Numbered from the stretch's first letter, positions 25,187 through 33,317 are shown. The stretch is 61,585 nucleotides of DNA from Candidatus Thorarchaeota archaeon (GCA_020348985.1 CP070761.1:2009492-2071076), one strand, 5' to 3'. Program-made: numbers and translations. The notes: a model not told the origin generated them from the letters alone.

Positions 25187-26179
25187 TTACTGCTGTGCAT
25201 ATGAGGATCGTCGAAAGCTCTTGACCAACAAGAACATAATGCCAAGAGCAGCAAACACTAGAACAGACACGACCGTCTGAAACGCAATCGTACCGATGCC
25301 TTGATAGAACAACACACCGCCTGCAACGATACAAGCAATGAAAGGTAACAGATTGATTGGGGTCCTCAGCTTGGACATCGCTGTGATCATGAAGAAAAAC
25401 CCGTAGCCTACCCCAGCAAAGGCAATCCCGAGTGCAAACATAACGGCTAGAAGCTCAAAAAGCCCAAACAGGAGCCATCCAGCAGCTGGGTAAACATATG
25501 CGACAACAAGCCATACAAGGTTGAAACCTACAATCACTTTGATTCCAGTTGATGCGTTGGAAATGTCTTGGTCTGATGGAGCGTTGCTGAACATGATTGT
25601 CATTGCCAGAAAGGCAACTATCCAGAATATTGGATTAACGACACTAAGCTCTGCAAAAGTGTAGAAGAAGACGTAGATGAATGATCCAATCTGCTCCACC
25701 GGATACATTGGATCTGCAAGAAGAACTGGGTTGTCCTTCATGAATATCAGGTCATTCAGTAGGTCAAGTCCAGCCCCTCCGATCCCAGGAGTATCTGGAA
25801 CAAGGTAAGTAGCGCCCAGTGCAAAGAACGTGAGAAGCACAAGAGACACCGCAACTGGCGCCAAGCTTATGATGGCGCTCTTAATCGAGCTTGTGGGCTT
25901 GTGGTGTTTCACATACCCAAGAATGACTTGATCTCCTTCATATGATACATTGATTGGCTTAAACTCGACTATAGGAGTTCTCGTGAATACACAGCCCAAT
26001 GCATGAGACGACTCGTGAAGTGCAACGCCCGGACCTACAAGAACCTGCCATGCACGGGACCCATGTGCTCTTGCTGTGCTCAACTCCCTATAGGACAACC
26101 TCTCAAGTATCCAGCCCAAACTCCACATCAAGAAGAAGAGTCCAAAAGATAGCAAAACGATTACGAAATAAGCGTTCAA
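25187..26179 (-). CDS. M50-like intramembrane metalloprotease
   Basis: The 330-residue protein has eight or more membrane helices. In the second region lies the zinc-protease motif HESSH (55-59, in GVALHESSHALGC), and a later loop has SNAPSDQD (198-205), giving the distal Asp in a place suited to the third zinc ligand. This is the layout of site-2-protease-like M50 families, which cut substrate helices within the membrane. The segment IVEFKPINVSY after the first motif is also typical. The substrate is unknown. It is followed by a Lys/Glu-rich coiled-coil gene 21 bases away on the same strand, upstream in transcription, so the two may be co-transcribed. Confidence 0.75.
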   Translation of the reverse strand: MNAYFVIVLLSFGLFFLMWSLGWILERLSYRELSTARAHGSRAWQVLVGPGVALHESSHALGCVFTRTPIVEFKPINVSYEGDQVILGYVKHHKPTSSIKSAIISLAPVAVSLVLLTFFALGATYLVPDTPGIGGAGLDLLNDLIFMKDNPVLLADPMYPVEQIGSFIYVFFYTFAELSVVNPIFWIVAFLAMTIMFSNAPSDQDISNASTGIKVIVGFNLVWLVVAYVYPAAGWLLFGLFELLAVMFALGIAFAGVGYGFFFMITAMSKLRTPINLLPFIACIVAGGVLFYQGIGTIAFQTVVSVLVFAALGIMFLLVKSFRRSSYAQQ

Positions 26180-26200
26180 TTCAGAGCCTCCCTTTCACAT

Positions 26201-26683
26201 TCAGTCGATTCCTAATTCTCTTCTCTCTTCTTCTTCGGCTCTGTTAACTTCCCTCTCTTTAATCCTGTCCATTTCTATTTCGCGCCCTCTTCTGGCCTTG
26301 TCAACTTCTTTCTGTTTCTTTGAATCCAACTCACGAATTCTTTTCTCTCGTGCTTTCTTTGTGGATTGAATCTTCTTTCTCAGATTCTCGACTTTCTTCC
26401 TTGCTTCAGATTTCTTCTTTTCCTTGCCACCCTTAGCTCTCTTGTATGCTCTGTCTGCAGCTTTCCAATTTCGCTCTACTTCTAGAATTCTAGCACTGAT
26501 GCTTTCGTATGCGTCACGCTTTGCCATAGCATCCTTTCTCAACATCTCGACTTCTTGTTCATAGCGTGCATCAATCTGTGATAGCTCAGCTTCGGCTTGT
26601 CGAAGTTCTGCCTCGAACTTGCTCTTGTCTGAAGCAATCTTCCGAATCCTCTTGTCATCCCGGTATTCTGGGTCGTCTGACAT
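26201..26683 (-). CDS. Charged coiled-coil protein
   Basis: This 160-residue protein is almost entirely Lys, Glu, Arg, Ala and Asp in one continuous helical pattern, with heptads from about residue 15 to 150 and no hydrophobic segment or Cys. Such single helices serve as rods or spacers or bind nucleic acid. Function is unknown. The ATG at 26683 gives the acidic start MSDDPEYRDDKR. It precedes the M50-like protease gene in transcription (21-base gap), so a role as partner or substrate adaptor is possible. Low complexity makes homology searches unreliable here. Confidence 0.6.
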   Translation of the reverse strand: MSDDPEYRDDKRIRKIASDKSKFEAELRQAEAELSQIDARYEQEVEMLRKDAMAKRDAYESISARILEVERNWKAADRAYKRAKGGKEKKKSEARKKVENLRKKIQSTKKAREKRIRELDSKKQKEVDKARRGREIEMDRIKEREVNRAEEEERRELGID

Positions 26684-26747
26684 GGTTATCGGAAAACATT
26701 TGCTTGATGACTATTTCACTCTTGCCTATCTTGGCCGTGTCAAGTCA

Positions 26748-27020
26748 CTAGACTGCCATCATTATGGCAGTTGCAATATCAGCTGGGTCTGCACCAATGA
26801 TTTGTGTCCCCGATTTTGAAAGAAAGTCAGCGATTACTGATTTGATAGAGCTACTCTCCAAGTAGACTCCCTTCAGCCGCTCTTCAAGATCGGATAGTGC
26901 ATCCTCAGGGTGGAGGAAGAAATCCCCCATTATGGTGACTTTCTCAATCTTGTAGCCGACAGTCTTGAGTCGTATCTTGAGAAGCTTTCCGCCCGGAACT
27001 TTGTATGTGCTCGATCCCAT
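26748..27020 (-). CDS. lplB: Lipoate-protein ligase accessory subunit (LplB-type, C-terminal domain)
   Basis: The 90-residue protein starts at ATG 27020 (GSSTYKVPGGKLLKIRLKTV) and corresponds to the C-terminal domain of bacterial LplA, which in Thermoplasma and other archaea is a separate subunit, LplB. Visible matches are the opening K-x-P-G-G-K-L-x-K strand, GDFFLHPED in the middle and the I-x-G-x-D-P-x-D-I-A helix near the end. LplB is needed for lipoate adenylation by LplA. It follows the lplA stop by four bases, so the two are translationally coupled. A longer frame reaching 27143 overlaps lplA and is not used. Confidence 0.85.
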   Translation of the reverse strand: MGSSTYKVPGGKLLKIRLKTVGYKIEKVTIMGDFFLHPEDALSDLEERLKGVYLESSSIKSVIADFLSKSGTQIIGADPADIATAIMMAV

Positions 27021-27024
27021 TCTC

Positions 27025-27792
27025 CTACCTCGACAGATTCCATTCATCCCTGCCGTATTTCTCTTCAACAAGACTCTCCGCCAGTTCGATTTCGGCCGCA
27101 CTGAGTTCACCTTCAACAAGCTCAATGCCAAGAGCTTCCCCAAATCCGTCTCCTAAGGCCACCACCAGTTCATCAACTCCCACTTCACGTCCAAGAACCT
27201 CACGAACTGAGGTCACTCTTTGCCTGACATCTTCGATCATCTTGTCAGAGATCTTCTCCTGTGGCACTTTCAGAACAGAAAACATGACTTCTACATCTAG
27301 GTCTAACAGCGTTGTTCCGTGTTGAAGAACACAAGAACGACGCCGTGTCTGCGCATTTCCAGAGATCTTCTTGCCTCCAGTGACAACATCGTTGATAGGC
27401 TTGAATTTTGCATCAATGCCAAGGATATCGAGTGCTTTCACAACGCCGGCGCAAAGAATCTTGTAGGATTCGATTATGTCACTTGACACAAGCCTATGAT
27501 CGTTAGGTAGAATAATGCTGTATGTGACCTCTCCCCCATAATCGTGATAGACAGCGCCACCACCCGTCAAGCGACGTATATGGTCAATTCCGTTTCTTTT
27601 GCAGTATTCAAGATCGACCTCTTCCGTCATACCCTGGAAAGTCCCAATTGAGACCGCGGATGGTTGCCATCTATAGAGACGAAGGGTCGGAGGAACATGT
27701 CCAGCTTGAATTGAACGCATTATGGCTTCATCCAGTGCCATGTTCATATGTGCGCTACGGATTTCCAAGTCCAAGAATCGAACTTCATCCAT
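27025..27792 (-). CDS. lplA: Lipoate-protein ligase A, catalytic subunit
   Basis: The 255-residue protein is the biotin/lipoate transferase domain. It has the N-terminal MNMALDEAIM helix, RLYRWQPSAVSIGTFQ, the lipoate-loop motif RRLTGGGAVYHD at about 73-84, the invariant Lys in GGKKISGNAQ at about 138-147, and LQHGTTLLDLD. It activates lipoate with ATP and attaches it to Lys on E2/GcvH proteins. It lacks the C-terminal domain, which is supplied by the adjacent lplB gene, as in Thermoplasma. The start overlaps the upstream radical SAM gene by eight bases. Lipoylated targets are not in this window. Confidence 0.93.
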   Translation of the reverse strand: MDEVRFLDLEIRSAHMNMALDEAIMRSIQAGHVPPTLRLYRWQPSAVSIGTFQGMTEEVDLEYCKRNGIDHIRRLTGGGAVYHDYGGEVTYSIILPNDHRLVSSDIIESYKILCAGVVKALDILGIDAKFKPINDVVTGGKKISGNAQTRRRSCVLQHGTTLLDLDVEVMFSVLKVPQEKISDKMIEDVRQRVTSVREVLGREVGVDELVVALGDGFGEALGIELVEGELSAAEIELAESLVEEKYGRDEWNLSR

Positions 27793-28798
27793 CCCGCTTC
27801 AACACTCCAGAGACCTCTAATGCTGATTTGACTTCGTTTTCAGAGAGAGTACGAGGAAAGTTGTAAGAGGTGCCTCCAGGACGCTCATTGTAGTATGGCC
27901 GATTGCAGCCGCTACAGCCAGATACTCTAAATGCTTGTCCAGTTGCAAGGCTCTGCTCAAGTTTCTCCGGTTCCATGCTGAATGACAGCTCCCCTGTTTC
28001 GTTGTATTCAACCAGCTCGTGTGAAGATACTCCCTGCGACAACAAGTGTCGGAGAATCTGCAGTCTTCGATAACTTCCTAGGTCTGGTGAACTTTCTCCT
28101 TCCAGAGATGTTCCACGAACACTTGTGAACGCAAATAGTCCCACACAAATACCCTGCTGGAACATCTCTATCAAGAATTCGCTAGCCTCGCGTTCTGTTT
28201 CTCCCAACCCTACTATCAGATGGGTTGTGACGTTTCCATCGCCAAACACTTCAACGGCATCCGAGAGAGCCTGTCTATGTGTCTCCCAGCGATAGTCACT
28301 GTCCCTTTCCTCTCCTTTGATCTGATTGAAGATAGCGGGTGTCGCGGCATCGATTGCGATGCCAATGTTCGTGGCCCCTGAATCGCGTAATCTCCTGAGG
28401 TCTGTGGACTGTAGGGGATGAATACAGACTGAGATAGGCCCATCGTAATGCTTCCTCAACTCTGTGAGGATGTACACAGTGTCATCAGCAACCCCCTGGT
28501 AGTTGAGACATTGAATGCAGATGCGCTGAAATTTCACAGAATCATTGAAAGAAGACATGGAATTTTGGAAGTCGTAAACGGGCCAGCTAATCCTAGAAAG
28601 CTTGTTCAATGCAGAGGTACTTTCTCGGGCTTGAGGGCAGAAGGCACAGTTTGCTCTGCATCCTGTTTCACAATACGTCATCAAGAAGGCTGAAGTGAAA
28701 TCTGGAATCAGATTTCCTCGCTCCAGACCTAGCTGGATTGCAGTCCCGATTGAGAGGCGGACTTTTTCGATTGTCTTCATCAGCTTCACTCGAATCAT
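27785..28798 (-). CDS. Radical SAM protein, archaeal lipoyl-synthase subunit type (LipS1/LipS2)
   Basis: The 337-residue protein has the radical SAM cluster motif CRANCAFC (C47, C51, C54; CX3CX2C) and a biotin-synthase-like barrel. A second set of Cys near the C-terminus (GCSGCNRPYYNERPGG, C295 and C298) probably binds an auxiliary iron-sulfur cluster, and a CIQC pair occurs mid-protein. Two-subunit lipoyl synthases, LipS1 and LipS2, are established in Thermococcus and insert sulfur into octanoyl groups. The overlap with lplA and the auxiliary Cys point to one of those subunits, but I cannot say which. The partner is not in the window. It starts at ATG 28798. Confidence 0.75.
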   Translation of the reverse strand: MIRVKLMKTIEKVRLSIGTAIQLGLERGNLIPDFTSAFLMTYCETGCRANCAFCPQARESTSALNKLSRISWPVYDFQNSMSSFNDSVKFQRICIQCLNYQGVADDTVYILTELRKHYDGPISVCIHPLQSTDLRRLRDSGATNIGIAIDAATPAIFNQIKGEERDSDYRWETHRQALSDAVEVFGDGNVTTHLIVGLGETEREASEFLIEMFQQGICVGLFAFTSVRGTSLEGESSPDLGSYRRLQILRHLLSQGVSSHELVEYNETGELSFSMEPEKLEQSLATGQAFRVSGCSGCNRPYYNERPGGTSYNFPRTLSENEVKSALEVSGVLKRDG

Positions 28799-28874
28799 GT
28801 TCCGCTATAATCGTGTCGTTTCACTGGCCAAGTCCACAACCAACCGAAAAGCACTATAGCAGGATGAAGCGGAC

Positions 28875-29198
28875 ATGTCTGCGGTGTACCTTTTGTCGAC
28901 AAGGACTAGGTTCAAGACATTCGTCACAGAGCAACGGATGCTTCTGATTACACAGATTGCGATTCTGCTAGGCCTGGTAATCCAAGTAATCATGTTTGCG
29001 TTTTTGCTGTGGTACGGCCGACCAGCCGACAGTAGCGATACTGCCCTAGTACAGCAGTTCTTCCTTGTCGCGGCCCTGTGGGTGATTACGATTGATTTGG
29101 GTGTAGGGCTTTTCTGGTGGGTATCGAAGCAGGGAGATTGGCCAATAGATCTTTCAGAATTCATAGATGAAGAGGAAGTATCACCGGAGCACACTTGA
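28875..29198 (+). CDS. Small two-helix membrane protein
   Basis: The 107-residue protein has a basic N-terminus, two membrane helices (LLITQIAILLGLVIQVIMFA and FFLVAALWVITIDLGVGLFWW) and an acidic tail ending DEEEVSPEHT. No family is recognised. It is transcribed divergently from the LipS-type gene with 76 bases between, and its last 18 bases overlap the end of the convergent M23-like gene. The ATG at 28875 is chosen because the next in-frame Met lies inside the first helix. Confidence 0.6.
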   Translation: MSAVYLLSTRTRFKTFVTEQRMLLITQIAILLGLVIQVIMFAFLLWYGRPADSSDTALVQQFFLVAALWVITIDLGVGLFWWVSKQGDWPIDLSEFIDEEEVSPEHT

Positions 29199-30128
29199 GA
29201 GCTCCAGTACGTCTCCGACCGTCGCGCTTTTCCTGAATCCCAAGGGCTTCCTAGGAATCAACGTAATAGGAGGAGATCCTCGATGAGATTGTCTCCGAGT
29301 GAGTGTGAAGAAGGATAATCCATGAATCTCATCACCGTTCAACATGAATCTCAACCGTTCATTCGAATCAAAGACAAAGGAGTCTTTTCTTTCACTCCTA
29401 CCCAGTCCGATTAGTGTATTCCAGAGAACCACATCGCCGCTACCGTAGTCTGCAAGACCATGAAGGCCTCCAAAGGAATAGTGTGCAATTCCCGCGTCAA
29501 GAATCCCGAAGTTCCCTGAATGGCCAGAGAAAGCTGCATGGCCACGGAGGTCTCCCGACTTGATGTATTGGATTCTCGGGCAATAGGCCACCATGAAATC
29601 ATCACCGACTTCAAGTACCTCTACTGCGAGGGGCCACCCTCCAAATGAGCCGTGCAACGTTCCAGGTTTGAAACGGGTTTGAAGAACACTTGATTTTGTC
29701 GATCGCACAAAGTGTTTATCTTTCATGACTTCGACATGATAGTGCGCTCCAGTCCAGCGACAGAAGAAACGGGACCTGACTATGGACCCGATTTCATCGC
29801 CTGCCTCCACAGAATCACCTTCCTTCACATTGGGCCTACAATGGAGCACTCGCACAAGCAAGCTTTCATAATCTATGGGCTGAATCCCGATTCCATAGTC
29901 CTCCGCTTCGGAAGCAAACTGCTTCTTTCGACCCATCTTGATCTTCTTGATCTTGACTACCGTTCCATCAACAGGAGAGAAGGCGGGACCATTCCATTCT
30001 CTGTGTGCAGGGTAGATATCTACCGCAGTCCTCAATTCATGCCCCGGATATGGGCTGTCGAAGAATGAGAAGTAGGCATCATCAGGAGCTAGGATGTCCA
30101 CCCCTGATGCATTGCCCAAGACTCTCAT
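29181..30128 (-). CDS. M23/LytM-like (duplicated hybrid motif) protein without signal peptide
   Basis: The 315-residue protein carries features of the M23 peptidase fold: AVDIYPAHREWNGPAFSPVDGTVVKI-like early strands, VKEGDSVEAGDEIG resembling a barrel-sandwich loop, and GAHYHVEV with the H-x-H metal motif. The first zinc motif is irregular (H-x6-D in GHELRTAVD rather than H-x3-D), so catalysis is uncertain. Archaea lack murein, so a peptidoglycan role is unlikely. There is no signal peptide. Its ATG overlaps the stop of the geranylgeranyl-reductase gene (ATGA), giving a coupled trmB-like, reductase, M23-like operon. A membrane-associated or carrier function is a guess. Confidence 0.6.
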   Translation of the reverse strand: MRVLGNASGVDILAPDDAYFSFFDSPYPGHELRTAVDIYPAHREWNGPAFSPVDGTVVKIKKIKMGRKKQFASEAEDYGIGIQPIDYESLLVRVLHCRPNVKEGDSVEAGDEIGSIVRSRFFCRWTGAHYHVEVMKDKHFVRSTKSSVLQTRFKPGTLHGSFGGWPLAVEVLEVGDDFMVAYCPRIQYIKSGDLRGHAAFSGHSGNFGILDAGIAHYSFGGLHGLADYGSGDVVLWNTLIGLGRSERKDSFVFDSNERLRFMLNGDEIHGLSFFTLTRRQSHRGSPPITLIPRKPLGFRKSATVGDVLELSSVLR

Positions 30129-31498
30129 TTCAGTCCCTTCGCAGCTGTGTAAATCGGCTCAATTTGCTTCTTCCAGTCCGCCAAACCGGCAGGGGAGTTA
30201 GGATACTTTCTATAGACTTCCTTAATCCCTTCCATCAGCTTGGCCACCTTGTTGACCCTCATCAACAGTGGAACCTTTCCTATGCCTGCGACCAGCCGCT
30301 TCAGCTTCTCTCCAGTACCGAAACGAACCTTGCCAGTCATGCTAGTATCAAGAAGGTCATCAGCTTTCACAATCCCTTTCTTGAATGCGAAGTCTATCTC
30401 TTCGTTTGTGACATTCAGGAGGAACCACCTAAAGACATCTAGTGAAGCTTGTTTGATACCATAGCTCTCCATGTATCGTGGATTGTATGGCCAGAGAGAT
30501 TCGATAGAAGTGTCATTGCACTCCAGAGCTTCCGATGCCGTGATGCCCGCATGTGCTCCGCCCAACATAGAACTGCCGATTCCGCCCCCGTGAATCGGGT
30601 TGACCTGAGCTCCAGAATCTCCTACCAACATGAAATTGTCATCAACAAGGGTGTCGATAGGTCTCCGTACGGGTGCAATCCCTCCGCTACTGTCTAGTTC
30701 AACAAGATTCGTCTTCATGAAGTCGAAAGTCGTTCTAACAAAGCTGTCGTAAATCTCTTGGGGCTTGCGGTGACCAGGCAGAATCATGAGTCCAAGGCCC
30801 ACGTTGACACGATTCTTCCCTTGTGGGAAGACCCAGGTGTAGCCTCCAGGTGTTTGATCCTGATCCCAGTATATCTCCAAGAACTCAGGTGTGTCAAATG
30901 TATAGTCGGGCGTCTCGTAGACATCTCGCCAGGCAACCATCATGTCCTCTTTCGCGACAACTCTTTCGACAGGAGAGGACTCTGGAAGCTGACGACGAAG
31001 CATTCCAGTTGCTCCTGTGGCATCGATCACGATTCTAGCGGTGAGGTCTGTATCACTCTCACCCGTAGTTAGAACTCTCACACCGCTCACTCTGTCTTGG
31101 TCAAACAACAGCTTCTTTGCTCTGGTCGAGGCCCTTACTTCGGCACCAGCACCTTCAGCAAGATTGACGAACCACTGACCCATCTTATGTCTGTTAAAGG
31201 AGAAACCTGTTGTAGTTGGTCCAGTCATTCTCAGTCTGTTCTCTCTGTCAGGGGCGATTATGTCAATTCCTGCCACATCATATTCGATTATGTCCCTCGG
31301 AAGGTCTGGAATTCCAATGAGATTCTTCAGCTCTTTGAGATGATGGGACCCTAGTGCGTCACCACATGTCTTGTATCCAATCTTCTCCCTCTCTTTGCTA
31401 TCAATCAAGAGAACTGAATGTCCTCGCTTAGCAAGAGTGTATGCTACAGTAGAGCCGCCAGTACCGGCTCCAGCAACTATAACGTCGTAGTCCACCAA
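30125..31498 (-). CDS. Geranylgeranyl reductase family flavoprotein (archaeal lipid saturation)
   Basis: The 457-residue protein has the FAD fold DVIVAGAGTGGSTVAYTLAKRG at the N-terminus. Next comes YKTCGDALG, the Cys-containing signature of archaeal geranylgeranyl reductases, then GDSGAQVNPIHGGGIGSSMLGG for FAD pyrophosphate binding at about 275-300. Members reduce double bonds of geranylgeranyl chains in archaeal ether lipids. The start is taken as TTG 31498, three bases past the upstream stop, because GGAGG (31510-31506) is correctly spaced; a GTG at 31525 lacks one. It lies between trmB-like and M23-like genes. The substrate (digeranylgeranyl lipid versus another isoprenoid) is unproven. 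Confidence 0.85.
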   Translation of the reverse strand: MVDYDVIVAGAGTGGSTVAYTLAKRGHSVLLIDSKEREKIGYKTCGDALGSHHLKELKNLIGIPDLPRDIIEYDVAGIDIIAPDRENRLRMTGPTTTGFSFNRHKMGQWFVNLAEGAGAEVRASTRAKKLLFDQDRVSGVRVLTTGESDTDLTARIVIDATGATGMLRRQLPESSPVERVVAKEDMMVAWRDVYETPDYTFDTPEFLEIYWDQDQTPGGYTWVFPQGKNRVNVGLGLMILPGHRKPQEIYDSFVRTTFDFMKTNLVELDSSGGIAPVRRPIDTLVDDNFMLVGDSGAQVNPIHGGGIGSSMLGGAHAGITASEALECNDTSIESLWPYNPRYMESYGIKQASLDVFRWFLLNVTNEEIDFAFKKGIVKADDLLDTSMTGKVRFGTGEKLKRLVAGIGKVPLLMRVNKVAKLMEGIKEVYRKYPNSPAGLADWKKQIEPIYTAAKGLK

Positions 31499-31500
31499 TC

Positions 31501-32235
31501 TTATGCCTCCTTCGACAATCCCCACGTTTGATTGAGAAACTCCTCTAGTTGGTGTGCAATCATCGGGATATCAGCCCACCCACAAACGGAGAAATCGGGC
31601 ATCGCGATCAATGCCTCGTCACTGTCTGTAATGAGATTGATTGCTAGAGTGTTTCTCTTCAGACGAATTTCGGCCTCGAATTCAATCTTAGAGGGCTTCT
31701 CTCCTGCAATGATTCGAATCTTCACTCCCCGCTTGGCTGCATGCTCCAAAGATTCGAGGAAGCTACCTTCGAGCTCAGAAAGACAGGAAGCAACAAACAT
31801 GATTGAAGTTTTGGCCTTTGCCACCATATTGTGCATTTTTGCCAAGACGTCGGCCTGTCCTCGAATAGTATAGATCAAAGTGGGCAACGGTTCGAGTTTC
31901 GAACGCTCAGCCTGTAGCTTCTCCAGGTCATCTATCAACTGTGTCACTCGTGTCGAGAACATATCTTCAACGTGTGAGAGAGAAGCAAACTCATAGGTTC
32001 TTGGCCTAGCGCCAGTTCTTACCACAAGGCCACGTTTGTCAAGTGACTCAAGCACACCATACAAGTTGGCATGATGAATACCAGTAGCTTCAGAAATCTC
32101 AGCCACAGTACAGGAGCCAGTTCGATTCAGTGATAGTATAACCTCTGTCTCGTGAGCTCCGAAACCCAACTCCCGCAGCAACCTTACGGCTCTTAGCGCT
32201 GTGCTCTCATGTGCTTCATATACAGCCCCGGTCAT
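31501..32235 (-). CDS. TrmB-family transcriptional regulator
   Basis: The 244-residue protein has the TrmB winged helix (about 15-85: LRELGFGAHETEVILSLN, VAEISEATGIHHANLYGVLE, KRGLVVRTGARPRTYEF). A coiled-coil link follows, then a C-terminal PLD-like ligand-sensing domain (about 115-235: LTSIMFVAS-type strands and GVKIRIIAGE). TrmB regulators in archaea control sugar and central metabolism genes, or lipid enzymes. It is the first gene of an operon with the geranylgeranyl reductase and M23-like genes, so it likely controls that operon, and itself through the dyad at its start. Predicted leaderless start at ATG 32235. The effector is unknown. Confidence 0.9.
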   Translation of the reverse strand: MTGAVYEAHESTALRAVRLLRELGFGAHETEVILSLNRTGSCTVAEISEATGIHHANLYGVLESLDKRGLVVRTGARPRTYEFASLSHVEDMFSTRVTQLIDDLEKLQAERSKLEPLPTLIYTIRGQADVLAKMHNMVAKAKTSIMFVASCLSELEGSFLESLEHAAKRGVKIRIIAGEKPSKIEFEAEIRLKRNTLAINLITDSDEALIAMPDFSVCGWADIPMIAHQLEEFLNQTWGLSKEA

Positions 32236-32266
32236 TGCAATTTTATGTGCAATTACTAATACTTAA
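32234..32266 (-). promoter_or_regulatory. TATA box and dyad at the trmB-like operon start
   Basis: On the minus strand TTAAGTA (32266-32260) lies about 26 bases before ATG 32235 and overlaps the agmatinase stop codon. Between it and the start is a perfect dyad ATTGCA-N8-TGCAAT (32234-32239 and 32248-32253). A dyad between TATA and transcription start is a standard place for archaeal autorepression. Confidence 0.5.
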
Positions 32267-33198
32267 TCCTTTCGCAATGCAAACCCAGTCAGGATTTCCT
32301 TCACAATGTCACGAGCAAGCACAGCAGTCATGCCAGTCTTATCGAGAAGGGGATTGAGCTCTACGAGGTCTGCATAGAGAACCTTCCCAGTGTCAAAACA
32401 TGCACGAAGCAATTGGAATATCTCCACGGAATCGAGTCCACCGGACTCAGGATGACCTACGCCAGGTGCAATATCCGGTCTCATGACATCCAGGTCTATT
32501 GAGACGTAAATCCTATCGACTTCCTTGCTGAGCTCCTTAATTCCCTCTGAGAAGGATTCGGTTGAGAGGTTTACCATTGCTCCACCATCCGCCAACGTAT
32601 TTCGCTGGTCCGGGAGGGCAGACCTCAGGTCGTGCGCCAAGACATGCGACATCTCCACTAGCTTGTCCTCTATAATCCGTCGCAGGGTTGTTGCATGTGA
32701 AATCGGATGACCATCATAAGACTCGTACAGGTCAGCATGCGCATCCAGGTAGACAAGGCCCACATTGTCCTTGGACCCCCGAGCAATGCCTCTCAGTATC
32801 GGATAGGTGATGAAGTGGTCTCCACCCAGGAAAAGCAATCGAGCCTCATGTTTGACAAGTCTTGCGGTAGCCTCAGATATATCAACAATAGCTGATTCCG
32901 GAGGCCGTCCGGTGACCTCCAAATCACCGATATCCTCAAGAGTAATCAACTTCGAGAGCGGCTTGAGCTCTCTGTCATGGGTTGTTCCTGCTTGGATTGG
33001 GTATGTGTGTGACCGTTCTCTGTCAGTTGCGGCCCTGATTGCATCTGGACCGAATCTGGCCCCGGGCGCATAACTCGAAGTCATGTCATATGGAATCCCT
33101 AGGACTCCAACATCAGGATCCTGTACTTCAGGTTCAGGAATGCCAAAGAACGATCTTGGAGGCTTCAAAAAACCATTCAGGTCATCACGAAGGGGCAT
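32263..33198 (-). CDS. speB: Agmatinase/arginase family (ureohydrolase)
   Basis: The 311-residue protein has the manganese motifs of the arginase superfamily: LGGDHFITYP, YLDAHADLYESYDG and SIDLDVMRPDIAPG, with the two metal Asp residues in D-x-D and PGVGHPESGG following. It would hydrolyse agmatine to putrescine and urea, or a related guanidino compound. The usual D-P pair in the third motif is replaced by R-P; the metal Asp residues are intact. Length suits agmatinase. It starts at ATG 33198, preceded by a dyad at 33204-33220. The trmB-like gene begins 27 bases beyond its stop on the same strand. Confidence 0.88.
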   Translation of the reverse strand: MPLRDDLNGFLKPPRSFFGIPEPEVQDPDVGVLGIPYDMTSSYAPGARFGPDAIRAATDRERSHTYPIQAGTTHDRELKPLSKLITLEDIGDLEVTGRPPESAIVDISEATARLVKHEARLLFLGGDHFITYPILRGIARGSKDNVGLVYLDAHADLYESYDGHPISHATTLRRIIEDKLVEMSHVLAHDLRSALPDQRNTLADGGAMVNLSTESFSEGIKELSKEVDRIYVSIDLDVMRPDIAPGVGHPESGGLDSVEIFQLLRACFDTGKVLYADLVELNPLLDKTGMTAVLARDIVKEILTGFALRKD

Positions 33199-33203
33199 GA
33201 TAC

Positions 33204-33240
33204 TCCACTGCGCTAGTGGACAGAATACATCAGATAAAAG
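33204..33240 (-). promoter_or_regulatory. Agmatinase promoter with start-site dyad
   Basis: A minus-strand TATA-like CTTTTATCTG (33240-33231) lies about 25 bases upstream of a perfect dyad TCCACT-N5-AGTGGA (33204-33209, 33215-33220), which would cover the transcription start. The dyad ends five bases before the ATG, so a repressor bound there could block both transcription and translation start. Confidence 0.45.
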
Positions 33241-33255
33241 TGATGCAACACCTGG

Positions 33256-33307
33256 TTTGAAGAAAGAGAAGGAATGACTCCCGGACGACTTTGTGTATCC
33301 GAGAGTC
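33256..33307 (-). terminator. Terminator-like hairpin after the 551-residue surface-protein gene
   Basis: A 10-bp stem with one mismatch (33276-33285 with 33298-33307) and a 12-base loop stands just downstream of the surface-protein stop codon (33318). On the minus strand it is followed by a pyrimidine-rich tail (TTCCTTCTCTTTCTTC). This fits a transcription stop before the agmatinase promoter. Confidence 0.5.
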
Positions 33308-33317
33308 TCTTTGGATT

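Noticed and set aside
27021..27143. Longer lplB reading frame starting at 27143
   Set aside because: It would overlap lplA by about 120 bases; the family N-terminus and 4-base spacing support ATG 27020.
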